A stretch of 64,000 nt of DNA from Paenibacillus sp. P25 (GCA_024704175.1 CP085629.1:6262001-6326000); one strand, 5' to 3'; shown: positions 16,453 to 25,680, counted from the first letter of the stretch. Notes: generated by a model from the letters alone, not told the origin. Numbers and translations: made by a program.

Positions 16453-19074
16453 TTATTGTAATGTTATTTGTTGGGTTTTTCCGTCCCAGGTCACTTTCCA
16501 GCCTAAATTCTCCGACAAAATGCGCAGCGGCACGACCGTCAAATTGTTCATGATCGTAGGCGCGACCTCGGCTGTAATCCGTTGTCCGTTCGCGATCAGG
16601 TCTTTGTTGTCCACCCACAGATCGACCATCTTATCGCCGCGAATAACGGTCACCTTGCGTTCCGCATCATCCCAACGAACTGTCCCGCCCAATGCATCGG
16701 TGACAAAACGAATAGGAATCAGCGTATTGCCCTCTTTGATAACAGGAGCCTGCTCCAAGGTCATGCCTTTCCCGTTGACCGTCACGTCCTTCTTATTGAT
16801 CGTCAGCTTAACCGAATTGTTCGACGGTTGAGCCATCGATCCCCGGTAGGTAAAGGTAATATCGTCAATGCCTATAGTTCCTTTAGCGGCCTTCTCATCC
16901 CTTCCGATTTCTTCATTCACGACATAGATGCTTTTTACGCGAATTGGGTAGGTTGGCTTGTAATCCGTCAAATCAGCGGTGAGCAGCTTCCAGCCTTTCC
17001 AGTTGATGCTGCGCGCCAAGTCGACAAGAATGCTCTTGCCGGCGTTATCGATCAGTTCGGCCCGGAGCCAGTTGAGGCTTTCGTCTCCGTTCACCTTCAC
17101 CTTCATGTACTGCGGTTGGCCTTCAATCAGCACTCCCGTATCCAGCGTTGCGTAGGCCCAGCGGTTGCCCTTTTCCTGTGAAGTACCGAAGTCATAATCC
17201 AGTGCCAAATACTTATTCCCGGTTTCCGACTGCCTGATGTAAACGGAAGAGGTCACATCGGACGGTTTCTTGTCGGGCATTGTCATTACGGCATAATTAT
17301 CCAGGTCATACCAGGTCTTATCAATTCCCACCGGAATGCTGGTCATCGTACTGAAGCCGTCATAACGGGCAATCAGCTGAGCGCCCTGGTCGCCGGCAAG
17401 GCTTTTCACGGTAATAGCCCCATTCGCTACGTCCGCTTGAATACCCAGCACTTCCCACTGCACCAGCTCCGGCGGCATTTCCCTAGTCTTGCCGGACTTT
17501 GTTGTAACAACAACCGGCAGCTTATAGGTCTCACCCTCGGACAAAGTCACGTTATCCGCCGTAATCTTCATGCTGCTGATCTGGTCACGTCCGACCACTT
17601 CGATTTTAGCCGACGAACTGCCTTTTCCGGATACGGCTGTAATATTCGCTGTGCCCGGCTTATTCGGAATGAATACGTTGTCCTTGAACGTACCCATGTT
17701 ATCCGCAACGCTCCATTGCGCCGTCACTTTATCGGACTGAATCGGGTTGTAATATTCGTCATATCCTTTGAAGTTCAACGCAGCTTGTTCATTGACGAAC
17801 AGGAAGCTCGGCGCCTGGATGAATAGATCCTTAACCTCTCCCTGCGGAGCTGTAGAGTAAATCCCGACTCCATTGACGACCTTGCGCTGAATGCCGGTTT
17901 CCGTCTTGTTGATCAGCACTGGGTCGAATTCCCCGAGAGGCCGTGCTACCATCTGGGTCGAGCCACCGCCATCGAGGTTCATGCCCTTCCACACGCCTAC
18001 CTTCACCATAAATTGCTGCAGCTCGGTCATGCTGAGGCCTTTGCTGTCTCCGCTGTTATCGACGGTAATCACATAAGCGGTCTTCTGATCCTTGGAATAT
18101 CCGAGTGCCGTCCGCGAACGGTAGCAGCAGAGATCATCGACATTGCGAGAGAATGCCGCCGGCTGGCCTCCGTCGACCAGAATGGTATTCGCGCCGATCA
18201 TCATTTTAAACGTGCTCACATCATAATTCTTGCTCGGATCGGCGACCGTCACTTTATAGTCGGCAACGACCGGGTCCCCTACCTTCATATGCGCCCGAAC
18301 AAAATCCGCCGCTTTGCCCGATGCACGCAGTATGTAACCGTCCTTCGGCGCGATCATATTGATAATGCCGTTGTCTGCGATTTGCTTGATAATATTGTTT
18401 TCTACCAGTACTTCGGTAGGCACTGTTACACCGTCATTGGAACGGTCAACCTGGCCCCATGCACTCGTGTACATAAACAAACCGTCGATATGGCTGTGCG
18501 TTCCATCATCATACCAGTAGTAGGTTTTATTGATACCGCCCAGCGTGTAGCTTGCATTGTCTTTGGTTATAATTTTTCCCTGAAAAGAAAACATATCCAC
18601 AATAGGCTTATTATCTTTATCAATGGCAAAAGAATAAAGTCCCGGGATGAAAGGAGGCGTCGCCATCAATTGGCCGTTGCTGATCTGAGGGCCTTCCGGC
18701 ACCCCTTCCGCCTGGGTGTTATAAAAGTCACCGTTTACTCCAGCTACCGCCTTCGTTTCTTTGGCCATTCCCAGTACCGTCTGTTTCTTGGTAAACTGGT
18801 TCCCTGTCCCCGTCATGACATCCAGCTTCGCATACGGATTTGTCAGATCGACTTCAATAACGTTCGCGTTGGTTTTGTAATCCTTGTTATTCCGCGTAGA
18901 CTGCCATACATATTTCTTCAACACGACACCGGTCGACAAAATTTCTTGGCTGGTCATCGTAACGCTGGGCTCCGCATGTACTGTTGTAGAGCCATACCAG
19001 GGCGACGACGTTAAGAGCATCACAGCCGCAAGCGCAACACACGACAACTTTCGCCATTTTTTCTGCAAAATCAC
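16453..19074 (-). CDS. Secreted phosphodiester glycosidase (NAGPA-type) with copper-amine-oxidase-like domains
   Basis: Large secreted protein. A basic N-terminus and hydrophobic stretch (LSCVALAAVMLLTSSPWY) form a signal peptide. Residues roughly 60-420 are a phosphodiester glycosidase/NAGPA-like domain (VAGVNGDFYN, then MNLDGGGSTQMV and VVNGVGIYS). A beta-rich middle follows. The last ~130 residues are two copper-amine-oxidase-N-like stalk units (LIPIRFVTDALGGTVRWDDAERKVTV; VVPLRILSENLGWKVTWDG), common in Paenibacillus wall-associated proteins. The start is best at GTG 19074 (GAGGAG upstream, 873 residues); an in-frame TTG at 19101 is possible. An exopolysaccharide or teichoic-acid phosphodiester substrate is inference. 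Confidence 0.85.
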   Translation of the reverse strand: MILQKKWRKLSCVALAAVMLLTSSPWYGSTTVHAEPSVTMTSQEILSTGVVLKKYVWQSTRNNKDYKTNANVIEVDLTNPYAKLDVMTGTGNQFTKKQTVLGMAKETKAVAGVNGDFYNTQAEGVPEGPQISNGQLMATPPFIPGLYSFAIDKDNKPIVDMFSFQGKIITKDNASYTLGGINKTYYWYDDGTHSHIDGLFMYTSAWGQVDRSNDGVTVPTEVLVENNIIKQIADNGIINMIAPKDGYILRASGKAADFVRAHMKVGDPVVADYKVTVADPSKNYDVSTFKMMIGANTILVDGGQPAAFSRNVDDLCCYRSRTALGYSKDQKTAYVITVDNSGDSKGLSMTELQQFMVKVGVWKGMNLDGGGSTQMVARPLGEFDPVLINKTETGIQRKVVNGVGIYSTAPQGEVKDLFIQAPSFLFVNEQAALNFKGYDEYYNPIQSDKVTAQWSVADNMGTFKDNVFIPNKPGTANITAVSGKGSSSAKIEVVGRDQISSMKITADNVTLSEGETYKLPVVVTTKSGKTREMPPELVQWEVLGIQADVANGAITVKSLAGDQGAQLIARYDGFSTMTSIPVGIDKTWYDLDNYAVMTMPDKKPSDVTSSVYIRQSETGNKYLALDYDFGTSQEKGNRWAYATLDTGVLIEGQPQYMKVKVNGDESLNWLRAELIDNAGKSILVDLARSINWKGWKLLTADLTDYKPTYPIRVKSIYVVNEEIGRDEKAAKGTIGIDDITFTYRGSMAQPSNNSVKLTINKKDVTVNGKGMTLEQAPVIKEGNTLIPIRFVTDALGGTVRWDDAERKVTVIRGDKMVDLWVDNKDLIANGQRITAEVAPTIMNNLTVVPLRILSENLGWKVTWDGKTQQITLQ

Positions 19075-19173
19075 TCTTACTTTCTCCTCTCTCAATTCCA
19101 CTCTCCCAAATATATAGACTCTAATAAACTATAAAAAGTTACGATAGCGCCTGGTGAAATTATTCGACAGCCA

Positions 19174-19208
19174 ACAAAAAAGACAGTCCGTTGGTATCGG
19201 ACCGTCTT
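19174..19208 (-). terminator. Terminator downstream of metK
   Basis: On the minus strand a 10-bp stem (AGACGGTCCG / CGGACTGTCT, one G-U pair) is followed by six T residues and TTGTT. It separates metK from the glycosidase gene. Confidence 0.8.
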
Positions 19209-19298
19209 GCTTAGACAGATCATTGGTTTGTTTATAAGAAAATTCCTTATCGGAGTCCATTAAAGATGCCAGACCGTGTATAGCGGAAGTCTTTCTTG

Positions 19299-19352
19299 GT
19301 TCAGAATGTCGCAGTTCGCTTTAACGCTTTAGCGAACTTAAACATTCTGAAT
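19299..19352 (-). repeat. Long stem-loop in the metK 3' region
   Basis: Outer arms TCAGAATGT/ACATTCTGA (9 bp, extendable by 2-3 pairs) and inner arms AGTTCGCT/AGCGAACT (8 bp) nest around a 10-nt loop with a 3-nt internal loop. It starts about 12 bp after the metK stop and has no T-tract. It may protect the 3' end or belong to a repeat family; the function is unknown. Confidence 0.65.
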
Positions 19353-19363
19353 CGTTAAAAGGA

Positions 19364-20569
19364 TTAGCCGAGTGCGTCAGCTTTGAGTCGCTCCGCTTTG
19401 TCCGTGCGTTCCCAAGGCAGATCGACATCCGTACGTCCAAAATGTCCGTAAGCCGCGGTTTGCTTGTAAATCGGACGGCGCAGGTCGAGCATCTTAATGA
19501 TTCCCGCTGGACGCAGGTCGAAATTTTTGCGGATCACTTCAACCAGCTTGTCTTCGCTTACTTTGCCTGTTCCGAATGTATCGACTGCAATCGATACCGG
19601 TTTGGCAACGCCGATCGCATAAGCCAATTGAATTTCGCATTTTTCGGCCAGACCAGCGACTACGATATTTTTCGCTACATAACGTGCTGCATACGCGCCG
19701 GAACGGTCCACTTTCGTCGGGTCCTTACCGGAGAAAGCACCGCCGCCATGACGCGCGTAACCGCCATAGGTGTCAACGATAATTTTACGGCCTGTAAGGC
19801 CTGCATCCCCTTGAGGACCGCCGATAACGAAACGGCCTGTCGGGTTGATGAAGTAATTTGTTTTGTCATCCAGGAATTTCTCAGGAACAATCGGTTTAAT
19901 GACATGCTCTTTAATATCTCTTTGAATTTGCTCCAAAGAAACTTCTTCGCTGTGCTGCGTAGATACAACGATCGCATCCACACGTACCGGCGTATCGCCG
20001 TCGTATTCCACGGTAACCTGGGTCTTACCGTCCGGACGGAGGTAGTCCAGGGTTCCGTTCTTACGAACTTCCGTCAGACGGCGTGCCAATTGTTGAGCGA
20101 TCGAGATCGGAAGCGGCATAAGCTCCGGCGTTTCGTTTGTAGCAAAGCCGAACATAAGGCCCTGGTCGCCGGCACCGATGGCTTCGATTTCATCTTCCGT
20201 CATGGTGCCTTCGCGTGCTTCAAGCGCTTTGTTTACGCCTTGAGCGATATCAGGGGACTGCTCGTTCAAAGAAACGAGAACCGCACATGTTTGATAGTCG
20301 AAACCATATTTTGCACGAGTATAACCGATATCCTTAATCGTTTGGCGGGCAATGGATTGAATGTCAACGAATTCGGATTGGCTTGTAATTTCACCGATAA
20401 CCAGGACAAGACCTGTGGCAACGGAAACTTCGCAAGCTACACGAGCATTCGGGTCATTTTTAAGAAAAGCATCAAGTACAGAGTCCGAAATTTGGTCACA
20501 AATTTTGTCCGGGTGACCTTCCGTAACGGATTCCGATGTAAACAAACGGCGACCGATCGAATTGGACAT
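19364..20569 (-). CDS. metK: S-adenosylmethionine synthetase
   Basis: Makes S-adenosylmethionine from methionine and ATP in the cytoplasm. The 401-residue protein has all family signatures: FTSESVTEGHPDKICDQISD near the N-terminus, the methionine-binding GAGDQGLMFG, the glycine-rich GGGAFSGKDPTKVDRSGAY, and the C-terminal DLPWERTDKA. The ATG at 20569 follows GGAGG. It is a single-gene unit with its own SigA promoter, a leader terminator and a 3' terminator. I see no S-box aptamer in the short leader. Confidence 0.97.
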   Translation of the reverse strand: MSNSIGRRLFTSESVTEGHPDKICDQISDSVLDAFLKNDPNARVACEVSVATGLVLVIGEITSQSEFVDIQSIARQTIKDIGYTRAKYGFDYQTCAVLVSLNEQSPDIAQGVNKALEAREGTMTEDEIEAIGAGDQGLMFGFATNETPELMPLPISIAQQLARRLTEVRKNGTLDYLRPDGKTQVTVEYDGDTPVRVDAIVVSTQHSEEVSLEQIQRDIKEHVIKPIVPEKFLDDKTNYFINPTGRFVIGGPQGDAGLTGRKIIVDTYGGYARHGGGAFSGKDPTKVDRSGAYAARYVAKNIVVAGLAEKCEIQLAYAIGVAKPVSIAVDTFGTGKVSEDKLVEVIRKNFDLRPAGIIKMLDLRRPIYKQTAAYGHFGRTDVDLPWERTDKAERLKADALG

Positions 20570-20618
20570 GAGAACAACCTCCTACTGCCTATTATTCATA
20601 ATTTCGATATTCCACATA

Positions 20619-20651
20619 CAAAAAATCAACCTTTTCCGACTGGAAAAGGTT
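20619..20651 (-). terminator. Intrinsic terminator inside the metK leader
   Basis: A perfect 10-bp stem (AACCTTTTCC / GGAAAAGGTT) with a 4-nt loop is followed on the minus strand by GA and a run of T. It lies between the metK promoter and the metK ATG, about 50 bp before the ATG. It may end read-through from the SASP gene, attenuate metK, or both. Confidence 0.85.
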
Positions 20652-20678
20652 AGTATCAGACATTACCTTCAATATAGT

Positions 20679-20707
20679 ATCATACTGGATTTGTCACTTG
20701 GTGTCAA
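20679..20707 (-). promoter_or_regulatory. Consensus SigA promoter of metK
   Basis: On the minus strand TTGACA (20702-20707), a 17-bp spacer and TATGAT (20679-20684) form a near-perfect housekeeping promoter. The expected start is near 20672, about 20 nt before the terminator hairpin and about 100 nt before the metK ATG. Confidence 0.85.
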
Positions 20708-20739
20708 TAAAATAGGATGAGATCCACAAAAATTCAACA

Positions 20740-21012
20740 TTAGAGATTAAGCATCATTTCTTCGGCTTTTCGGATCAGCCGTGCTGTAATATGTCCGCCT
20801 ACGGCACCGGTATCTCTTGCCGCTACATGCCCCCAATAATCTTCACGTATAGAAGACGAAGAAATCGACCCGAGCTCGGTTGCAAATTCCACATTCGCAC
20901 TGGCTACGTTTTTCCCTACCGGCAAGCCCAGTTCGGCTGCAATTTCGTACTTCATCACATCCAAAGCTTTCCCTGACTCAGGAACCACCTTTTTGTTGTT
21001 GTTACGAGCCAT
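20740..21012 (-). CDS. Alpha/beta-type small acid-soluble spore protein
   Basis: SASPs coat and protect DNA in the dormant spore and are degraded at germination. The 90-residue product reads MARNNNKKVVPESGKALDVM, then the germination-protease recognition region KYEIAAELGL, and later REDYWGHVAARDTGAVGGHITARLIRKAEE, the conserved DNA-binding segment. The ATG at 21012 follows GGGAGG. A forespore SigG promoter would be expected upstream; only a weak CATACGT-like -10 is visible. Confidence 0.95.
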   Translation of the reverse strand: MARNNNKKVVPESGKALDVMKYEIAAELGLPVGKNVASANVEFATELGSISSSSIREDYWGHVAARDTGAVGGHITARLIRKAEEMMLNL

Positions 21013-21099
21013 ACGGATAACCTCCCTTTTGGAATGTATCCATATTGTCTCCCTATGGGCTAGAAGCACACGTATGAACTTTTGGAGAAACGGGTAAAA

Positions 21100-21722
21100 T
21101 TATGATGTAACTTTAGATCCATCTGCGTTCGTGATCAAGTAGCTTCCGCGAACCATGATGTATGTATCGTCTTTCTGTTTTGCAATAGGCTTAAGTCCAC
21201 GGCCTTCCCGAGGAACAACGAGAAGGTGGTTTAATTCGGCCGTTTGGCCCGCAAAGCAATATCCTTACCGGATGTGACGTCAGCTATACCGTTATCGTCC
21301 GAGCTAAATACCTGTACCTTGCCGGTACGCACTATAAACTCAGTGCCTTGTCCACCATAAAGGGTTTGACCTTGTTCCAGTTTGATTACGGTTAAGTTTG
21401 ATGGGGCGACATTAGGTTGACTGGTGCTTGTTCCAGTTCCGTTATTGGAAGAACCGTTACCTGGTGATGTGTTAGTTTGTCCAGGTTTTTGGGTGCCTAA
21501 AGCTTCTGCGATAAGCTGTTTCACTTTATCTTCTGTGATGCTTTGTTTGCCAAGTTCATCAGCGACCTTTTGTTTGATGTTCTGGTCAAAATAGCTCTTG
21601 GTGATGACCGGATCGTCAACAGATCCCGGTTGGGTGGAAGTGGTATTGGAATCGGCATGGACGACAAAAGGCAGTATAAGTAGGCCAAGCATAATAATAA
21701 ACGGTATCTTTCGTTTAAACAT
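21100..21722 (-). CDS. Secreted protein of unknown function (frameshifted)
   Basis: The N-terminus is a signal peptide (KRKIPFIIMLGLLILPFVVHA). It is followed by a helical segment (KSYFDQNIKQKVADELGKQS ... VKQLIAEALG), a Gly/Asn/Ser/Thr-rich linker, and a C-terminal beta-rich domain (LTVIKLEQGQTLYGGQGTEFIVRTGKVQVF). The frame as read stops at 21231. Adding one base near 21240 continues it as AGQTAELNHLLVVPREGRGL ... YIMVRGSYLITNADGSKVTS, ending at 21100 (207 residues). The span is one base short of a multiple of three. I do not recognise the family. It is next to the S-layer gene. Confidence 0.7.
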
Positions 21723-21752
21723 AAATGGCTCCCTCTTTGTATTATTAAGTTA

Positions 21753-21782
21753 AAAAAGAGGACCACAAGGGCCCTCTTTTTG
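21753..21782 (-). terminator. Terminator of the S-layer gene
   Basis: AAAAGAGG and CCTCTTTT pair around a partly paired loop and are followed by T-rich sequence on the minus strand, 13 bp after the S-layer stop. Confidence 0.8.
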
Positions 21783-21794
21783 GAATCTTAGTTA

Positions 21795-24700
21795 TTACGG
21801 ATTGCTAGGAGCAACCGTTACGCTAACTGTTTTACCGTTAGCTGTAGAGATGTTAACTTTGAAGGAGTCGATTTCAACCGTACCGCCGCCTGTACCTGTA
21901 GCAGGAGTATAGGTGTAGACTGCTTTACCAGTTGCCTTGTCGGTAGTAATAGCAATCGAACCTGTATTAGGTTGGATATCGCTCTTCCATTTGATATCAC
22001 TAATGTAGAAAGTAACACCTACGATATCTTGCGCTTTGATAAGACCAGCATTTTTCAGCTCATTGCCAAATTGGTCTTTCACTTTTACATCGCCAAACGT
22101 TTTGTTGCCAGCTTTGTCGTCGTTGAACAGGCTCAGAGTGCCGGTTTTCAAGGCAGACAGGGAAATCGTTTTGCCTTTGCCGTCTTCGTCTGCAGTGATG
22201 GAGCTTGCAGTAATACCATCTTCAACGATGTTGATGTTGTCGAGCGTAATTTGCTTAGTTACTGTTGTTGTCGGAGCAATAGTAACCGTTACGCTAGTCG
22301 TACCTGCTTTAAGACCTTTCAAGCCCCATACATCAACATTATCTTTTACAGTGCCGCTTGGGTCAAAAGTAGTAAGGCCCCCATCAAGCTTCGCTTTGAA
22401 ACCTTTTTGTGCAACCGCTTGGTTGGATACGCCAACGTTTTGGATCAGGAATTTGTTATCCGGCAAAGCAACAGTTTTGGAACCGTCTTTTGCTTGGACA
22501 TCCAATTTTCCGTAGAAGTAAGATTCAACTTCTTTGGAAAGAGGAGTACCTGTGCCTGCAAGTTGATCAACAAGTTTGCCAACAGCGTAGATACCGTTCG
22601 GGAATGCTGCCAAGCTATAAGTCAGATCAGTATTAGCCTTAGATGCTTTAATTCTGTCGATACTTGTAGTCGTGCTGATAGCAGTGTTAAGACCATTGGT
22701 ATCGCCAGTATTAAAGTTGCGTGCTTTCGTCAAAGTGGCTTTAACCTGGTAAGTGCCTTCAGTGTTATCGTCACCAGTCGCTTTCTTGGTAGTGAACTTA
22801 ATGTCTTTACCAAAGATCAGGTTCTTCAGCTTGTTGCCATCTTCGTTGCCCTTAATAGTAAGCGGTTGGCCGCTCTTAATGATCTGAGTGCTGTCTTTGT
22901 CCAAGTAAGCATACACGGCATCAGTAACTCCACCGTTGGTGCTTTGAATCGTCAGCTGAAGATCATAGTTTTGCAGGTTGGTGTCGAGCTCTTCACCGTA
23001 TTGGTCTTTGAATTTCAGCTGGAATGCGGATGTAGCATTCGGCAGAATTTCGTCTTTGTTCTTGGATGCAACGTAGATTTGGTTCGGATAACGGTATTCG
23101 TTAACTTGCGAGTTGAATGTAGCCGTTTTTCCGCTCTTTGTTACGTTAGCGTTGATCGTCAAGTCGCCGGATTTACGCAGAACTGCAGCAGACGGATCGT
23201 TGTAAAGCAAAGATTCTTTAGAGATCTTAACAGAACCTTTGTGAGCGCCGGATGTAACGATAGAAGAATCTACAGAAACACCTGCACTACCATAGCCGTA
23301 GATCAAGATGTCGTTCGGATGGTTTTGAACATAAGATACGAGTTCATCTGTCGTCAAAGCAGTTCCGAACTTGTCTTTCGCAACGATCGGGATGAATTGA
23401 TCATCGTCGCCCCATGCCAACGTTTTGTTGAAAGATCCGAAAGTGATTTCATACGGAATCTTCGTAGCAGCAATCTTCGTAGACTTCGTTGCCGTTTGGC
23501 CGCCGATAGAAGCCGTTACGGAGAACGTAATGTCTTGGTCGATTTGGAACGTAGAAGAATCGATGTCAGCCGCAGTGATCTTCAGATCCGGCTTGCTGTC
23601 GCCAGTTTCGTCTTCAACAAACTTGAAGCCTTTGTTTACATTGAACACGCGCGGAGTTTGAGTAACCGGGTCGGTAACAGTAACTGCTTCCGTTCCGCTT
23701 ACAACCGTACCTGCGCCGAGTGTGTAAGTGTTAGTACCCAGAATCAATGTATCCAGGTCAGATACTTCGAAACCATATTGGTCATATGCTTTGTAATCGA
23801 GGTAAGCCGTATCGCCTGCTTCGATTTGCGTTTTGCCGCTAGCATATTTGAAGTCGCCGAATTCAATTTTGGCTACGCCTTGCGTGTCGCCAACTTTGAA
23901 CGATTTACTTGCTTGAGCTGTGTTGTCCGGTGCCATGATGGTTACAGTGAACATTTGGTCTCTAACCAAAGTTCTCTTGTAAACCGCACTAGCAACGTTT
24001 ACTTTAATGGACTGCTCGTCGCCAGCAGATTGTGCACCCAGGTCCGGGCTAGTCACAATGTTGAAGCGGGAAGCGGACAGGTCCGAAACTTCGTTGTATT
24101 GGTTGTAAGCTTTGAATGCGATCTTAACTTTAGGACCTTGAGCGATCGTGTCGCTAGCGTTAACGAATTCAATTTTCTTGATGGTTTCGTTTTGAACCGT
24201 TACGTCGCTAGTACCTTTGTCAACTGTCAGGCCGCCGTTTGCAACAGCTTCGATTTTCGCTGTGTAAGTACCTTCAGTGAATTTACCGTCAACCGTAACT
24301 GTTACTTCGTTCTTCGTGTCGTTCCACTTAGTGGATGCAACAGTAAGTGCAGTAGAGCCACGGAGTACGGATACGTTCAGCTTGGAAGTGTCAGCGATTG
24401 CGCCGTTCAAAGTCAATTTGATCGACTTCGCGCCAACAGCTTCTGCTTTCGTGATGGAAACGTTAGTTACAGTGTTCGGAGCCGGCGGCACGAATTGCTT
24501 CTTAGCTTCATAGGAGCCAAGTACCAGCAGGTCGCGAGTCGCTGCGGAAGTACCACCGAAAGTACCGTCAGCGCCGCTGCTCAGGAGTTTCAATTGAAGT
24601 GCCAGAGCAACATAGCCTTTAGCCCAGTCGGAAACGGTTTTGTCGCTTACGCCTGGAGTTGCTTTTGCCGCTGTGTCTTTACCAAGACCACGGATCAAGA

Positions 24701-25133
24701 AAGTAGCGAGTTGTTCTTTCGTTACTTCGCCAGCAGGGTTGAATTGGCCAGGAGCGTAACCGTCCGTGATGCCTGCTTTAACCAATGCTTCGATGTAAGG
24801 AAGAGCATATCCGTTAGCCGGATCGTCAGCTTTAACGTCGGAGAAAGTGGAAGTTTTCAGGGAAGTGTCCACTTTCAGTTGGAAGATAAGAGCTGCAACT
24901 TTTGCAAATTGCGCGCGGTTCATTTTGTCCTTGACGCCGAATACGCCGTCAGAAACGCCGTCGAAAATGCCCGCTTTAATCATTTCGTCGAACTTGGCTT
25001 TAGTAGCCGCGTCGAGGTCTTTCAGATCGCTGAAGCTCGAAGAATCCTTCGTTGCGTCAGCCGCCATAGCTACGGAAGCAAACATGGAGAATGCCATAGC
25101 CAGGGACAGGATAGCAGATAAACTTTTCTTCAT
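21795..25133 (-). CDS. S-layer protein with N-terminal SLH domains
   Basis: Probable major surface-layer protein, 1112 residues. The signal peptide (MKKSLSAILSLAMAFSMFAS ... AMA) is followed by three SLH domains at about residues 30-205 (SSFSDLKDLD, IFDGVSDGVFGVKDKMNRAQFAKV; FSDVKADDP, ITDGYAPGQFNPAGEVTKEQLATFL; then a degenerate third). These bind the pyruvylated wall polysaccharide made by CsaB. The rest is repeated beta-sandwich modules with recurring 'AYDQYG' and 'DQFGNEL' motifs. The ATG at 25133 follows GAGGAGGAG; an upstream in-frame ATG lies in the leader. Codon use is strongly biased, as for highly expressed genes, which leaves a long spurious open frame on the other strand. Confidence 0.92.
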   Translation of the reverse strand: MKKSLSAILSLAMAFSMFASVAMAADATKDSSSFSDLKDLDAATKAKFDEMIKAGIFDGVSDGVFGVKDKMNRAQFAKVAALIFQLKVDTSLKTSTFSDVKADDPANGYALPYIEALVKAGITDGYAPGQFNPAGEVTKEQLATFLIRGLGKDTAAKATPGVSDKTVSDWAKGYVALALQLKLLSSGADGTFGGTSAATRDLLVLGSYEAKKQFVPPAPNTVTNVSITKAEAVGAKSIKLTLNGAIADTSKLNVSVLRGSTALTVASTKWNDTKNEVTVTVDGKFTEGTYTAKIEAVANGGLTVDKGTSDVTVQNETIKKIEFVNASDTIAQGPKVKIAFKAYNQYNEVSDLSASRFNIVTSPDLGAQSAGDEQSIKVNVASAVYKRTLVRDQMFTVTIMAPDNTAQASKSFKVGDTQGVAKIEFGDFKYASGKTQIEAGDTAYLDYKAYDQYGFEVSDLDTLILGTNTYTLGAGTVVSGTEAVTVTDPVTQTPRVFNVNKGFKFVEDETGDSKPDLKITAADIDSSTFQIDQDITFSVTASIGGQTATKSTKIAATKIPYEITFGSFNKTLAWGDDDQFIPIVAKDKFGTALTTDELVSYVQNHPNDILIYGYGSAGVSVDSSIVTSGAHKGSVKISKESLLYNDPSAAVLRKSGDLTINANVTKSGKTATFNSQVNEYRYPNQIYVASKNKDEILPNATSAFQLKFKDQYGEELDTNLQNYDLQLTIQSTNGGVTDAVYAYLDKDSTQIIKSGQPLTIKGNEDGNKLKNLIFGKDIKFTTKKATGDDNTEGTYQVKATLTKARNFNTGDTNGLNTAISTTTSIDRIKASKANTDLTYSLAAFPNGIYAVGKLVDQLAGTGTPLSKEVESYFYGKLDVQAKDGSKTVALPDNKFLIQNVGVSNQAVAQKGFKAKLDGGLTTFDPSGTVKDNVDVWGLKGLKAGTTSVTVTIAPTTTVTKQITLDNINIVEDGITASSITADEDGKGKTISLSALKTGTLSLFNDDKAGNKTFGDVKVKDQFGNELKNAGLIKAQDIVGVTFYISDIKWKSDIQPNTGSIAITTDKATGKAVYTYTPATGTGGGTVEIDSFKVNISTANGKTVSVTVAPSNP

Positions 25134-25264
25134 AACCTTTTTTTCTCCTCCTCGAATATCTTTCGGTTGTTGAGAGTTTTGTGTAATAGAATTATAGCTC
25201 GATTCCCTCATTAGCCGATTCACCCCCTTCCCCGAGTTGAGCGAAGTTAACTTATTAGTTATGT

Positions 25265-25285
25265 CTGCAATGTATTAAATTGCAG
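25265..25285 (-). repeat. Stem-loop in the S-layer mRNA leader
   Basis: A perfect 7-bp stem CTGCAAT/ATTGCAG with a 7-nt loop lies in the 5' leader. Such leader structures are known to stabilise S-layer mRNAs in other species; that role here is inference. Confidence 0.55.
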
Positions 25286-25336
25286 AAACTTGTAAACAAT
25301 AAATAAGAATGCATAGAGACTCGCATGCCATTTAAC

Positions 25337-25365
25337 ATTATACACTGACATGCTAATGAGGTAAA
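25337..25365 (-). promoter_or_regulatory. SigA promoter of the S-layer gene
   Basis: TTTACC (25360-25365), a 17-bp spacer and a perfect TATAAT (25337-25342) on the minus strand. The leader to the ATG would be about 195 nt. Confidence 0.75.
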
Positions 25366-25622
25366 GAGCGGATTTTGAGAAAATTATCCAAGTCCTCTAG
25401 CCTCTCGCTTTCCTCTTGTCGTGTTTTTCATTGTATTAAACGCGACGGGGGTTAAAAAGTTGCGCTCTTTGAAAAAAACTTTTTGTTTTTTTCGAGGAGA
25501 GTTTTTTCAAGCGGAGCGTATAGCAAAATGCCTATCAACTTTTGTTATATCGCTTGGCTTACGAAGAATAGTATACCTCTATCTATCAAACCCGTCATTA
25601 ACAATAATTTGCCAAAAACGAT

Positions 25623-25655
25623 GTAAAAAAACCGCCAGCTTTTACACTGGCGGTT
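25623..25655 (-). terminator. Terminator of the C-terminal-SLH gene
   Basis: A 9-bp stem AACCGCCAG/CTGGCGGTT with an 8-nt loop and a T-run on the minus strand, about 25 bp after the stop. Confidence 0.88.
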
Positions 25656-25680
25656 TGCGCGTTTTTCCCGGAAAAGGAAA

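Larger units (their letters stand above)
25134..25680. other. 547-bp intergenic region upstream of the S-layer gene
   Basis: It holds the long S-layer leader (about 200 nt), a SigA promoter at 25337-25365, a leader hairpin at 25265-25285 and, at the far end, the terminator of the next SLH gene (25623-25655). The middle (25381-25620) is AT-rich with A/T homopolymers and no coding sequence I can support. Confidence 0.7.

Noticed and set aside
19442..20653. A 403-codon open frame opposite metK
   Set aside because: Same cause: strong codon bias in a highly expressed gene. No ribosome site or family similarity.
20570..20678. S-box (SAM) riboswitch upstream of metK
   Set aside because: The transcribed leader before the terminator is only about 20 nt, too short, and the conserved S-box motifs are absent.
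21972..25121. A 1049-codon open frame on the plus strand opposite the S-layer gene
   Set aside because: The product is low-complexity with no family features. The S-layer gene uses biased codons that rarely create stops on the other strand, which explains it.
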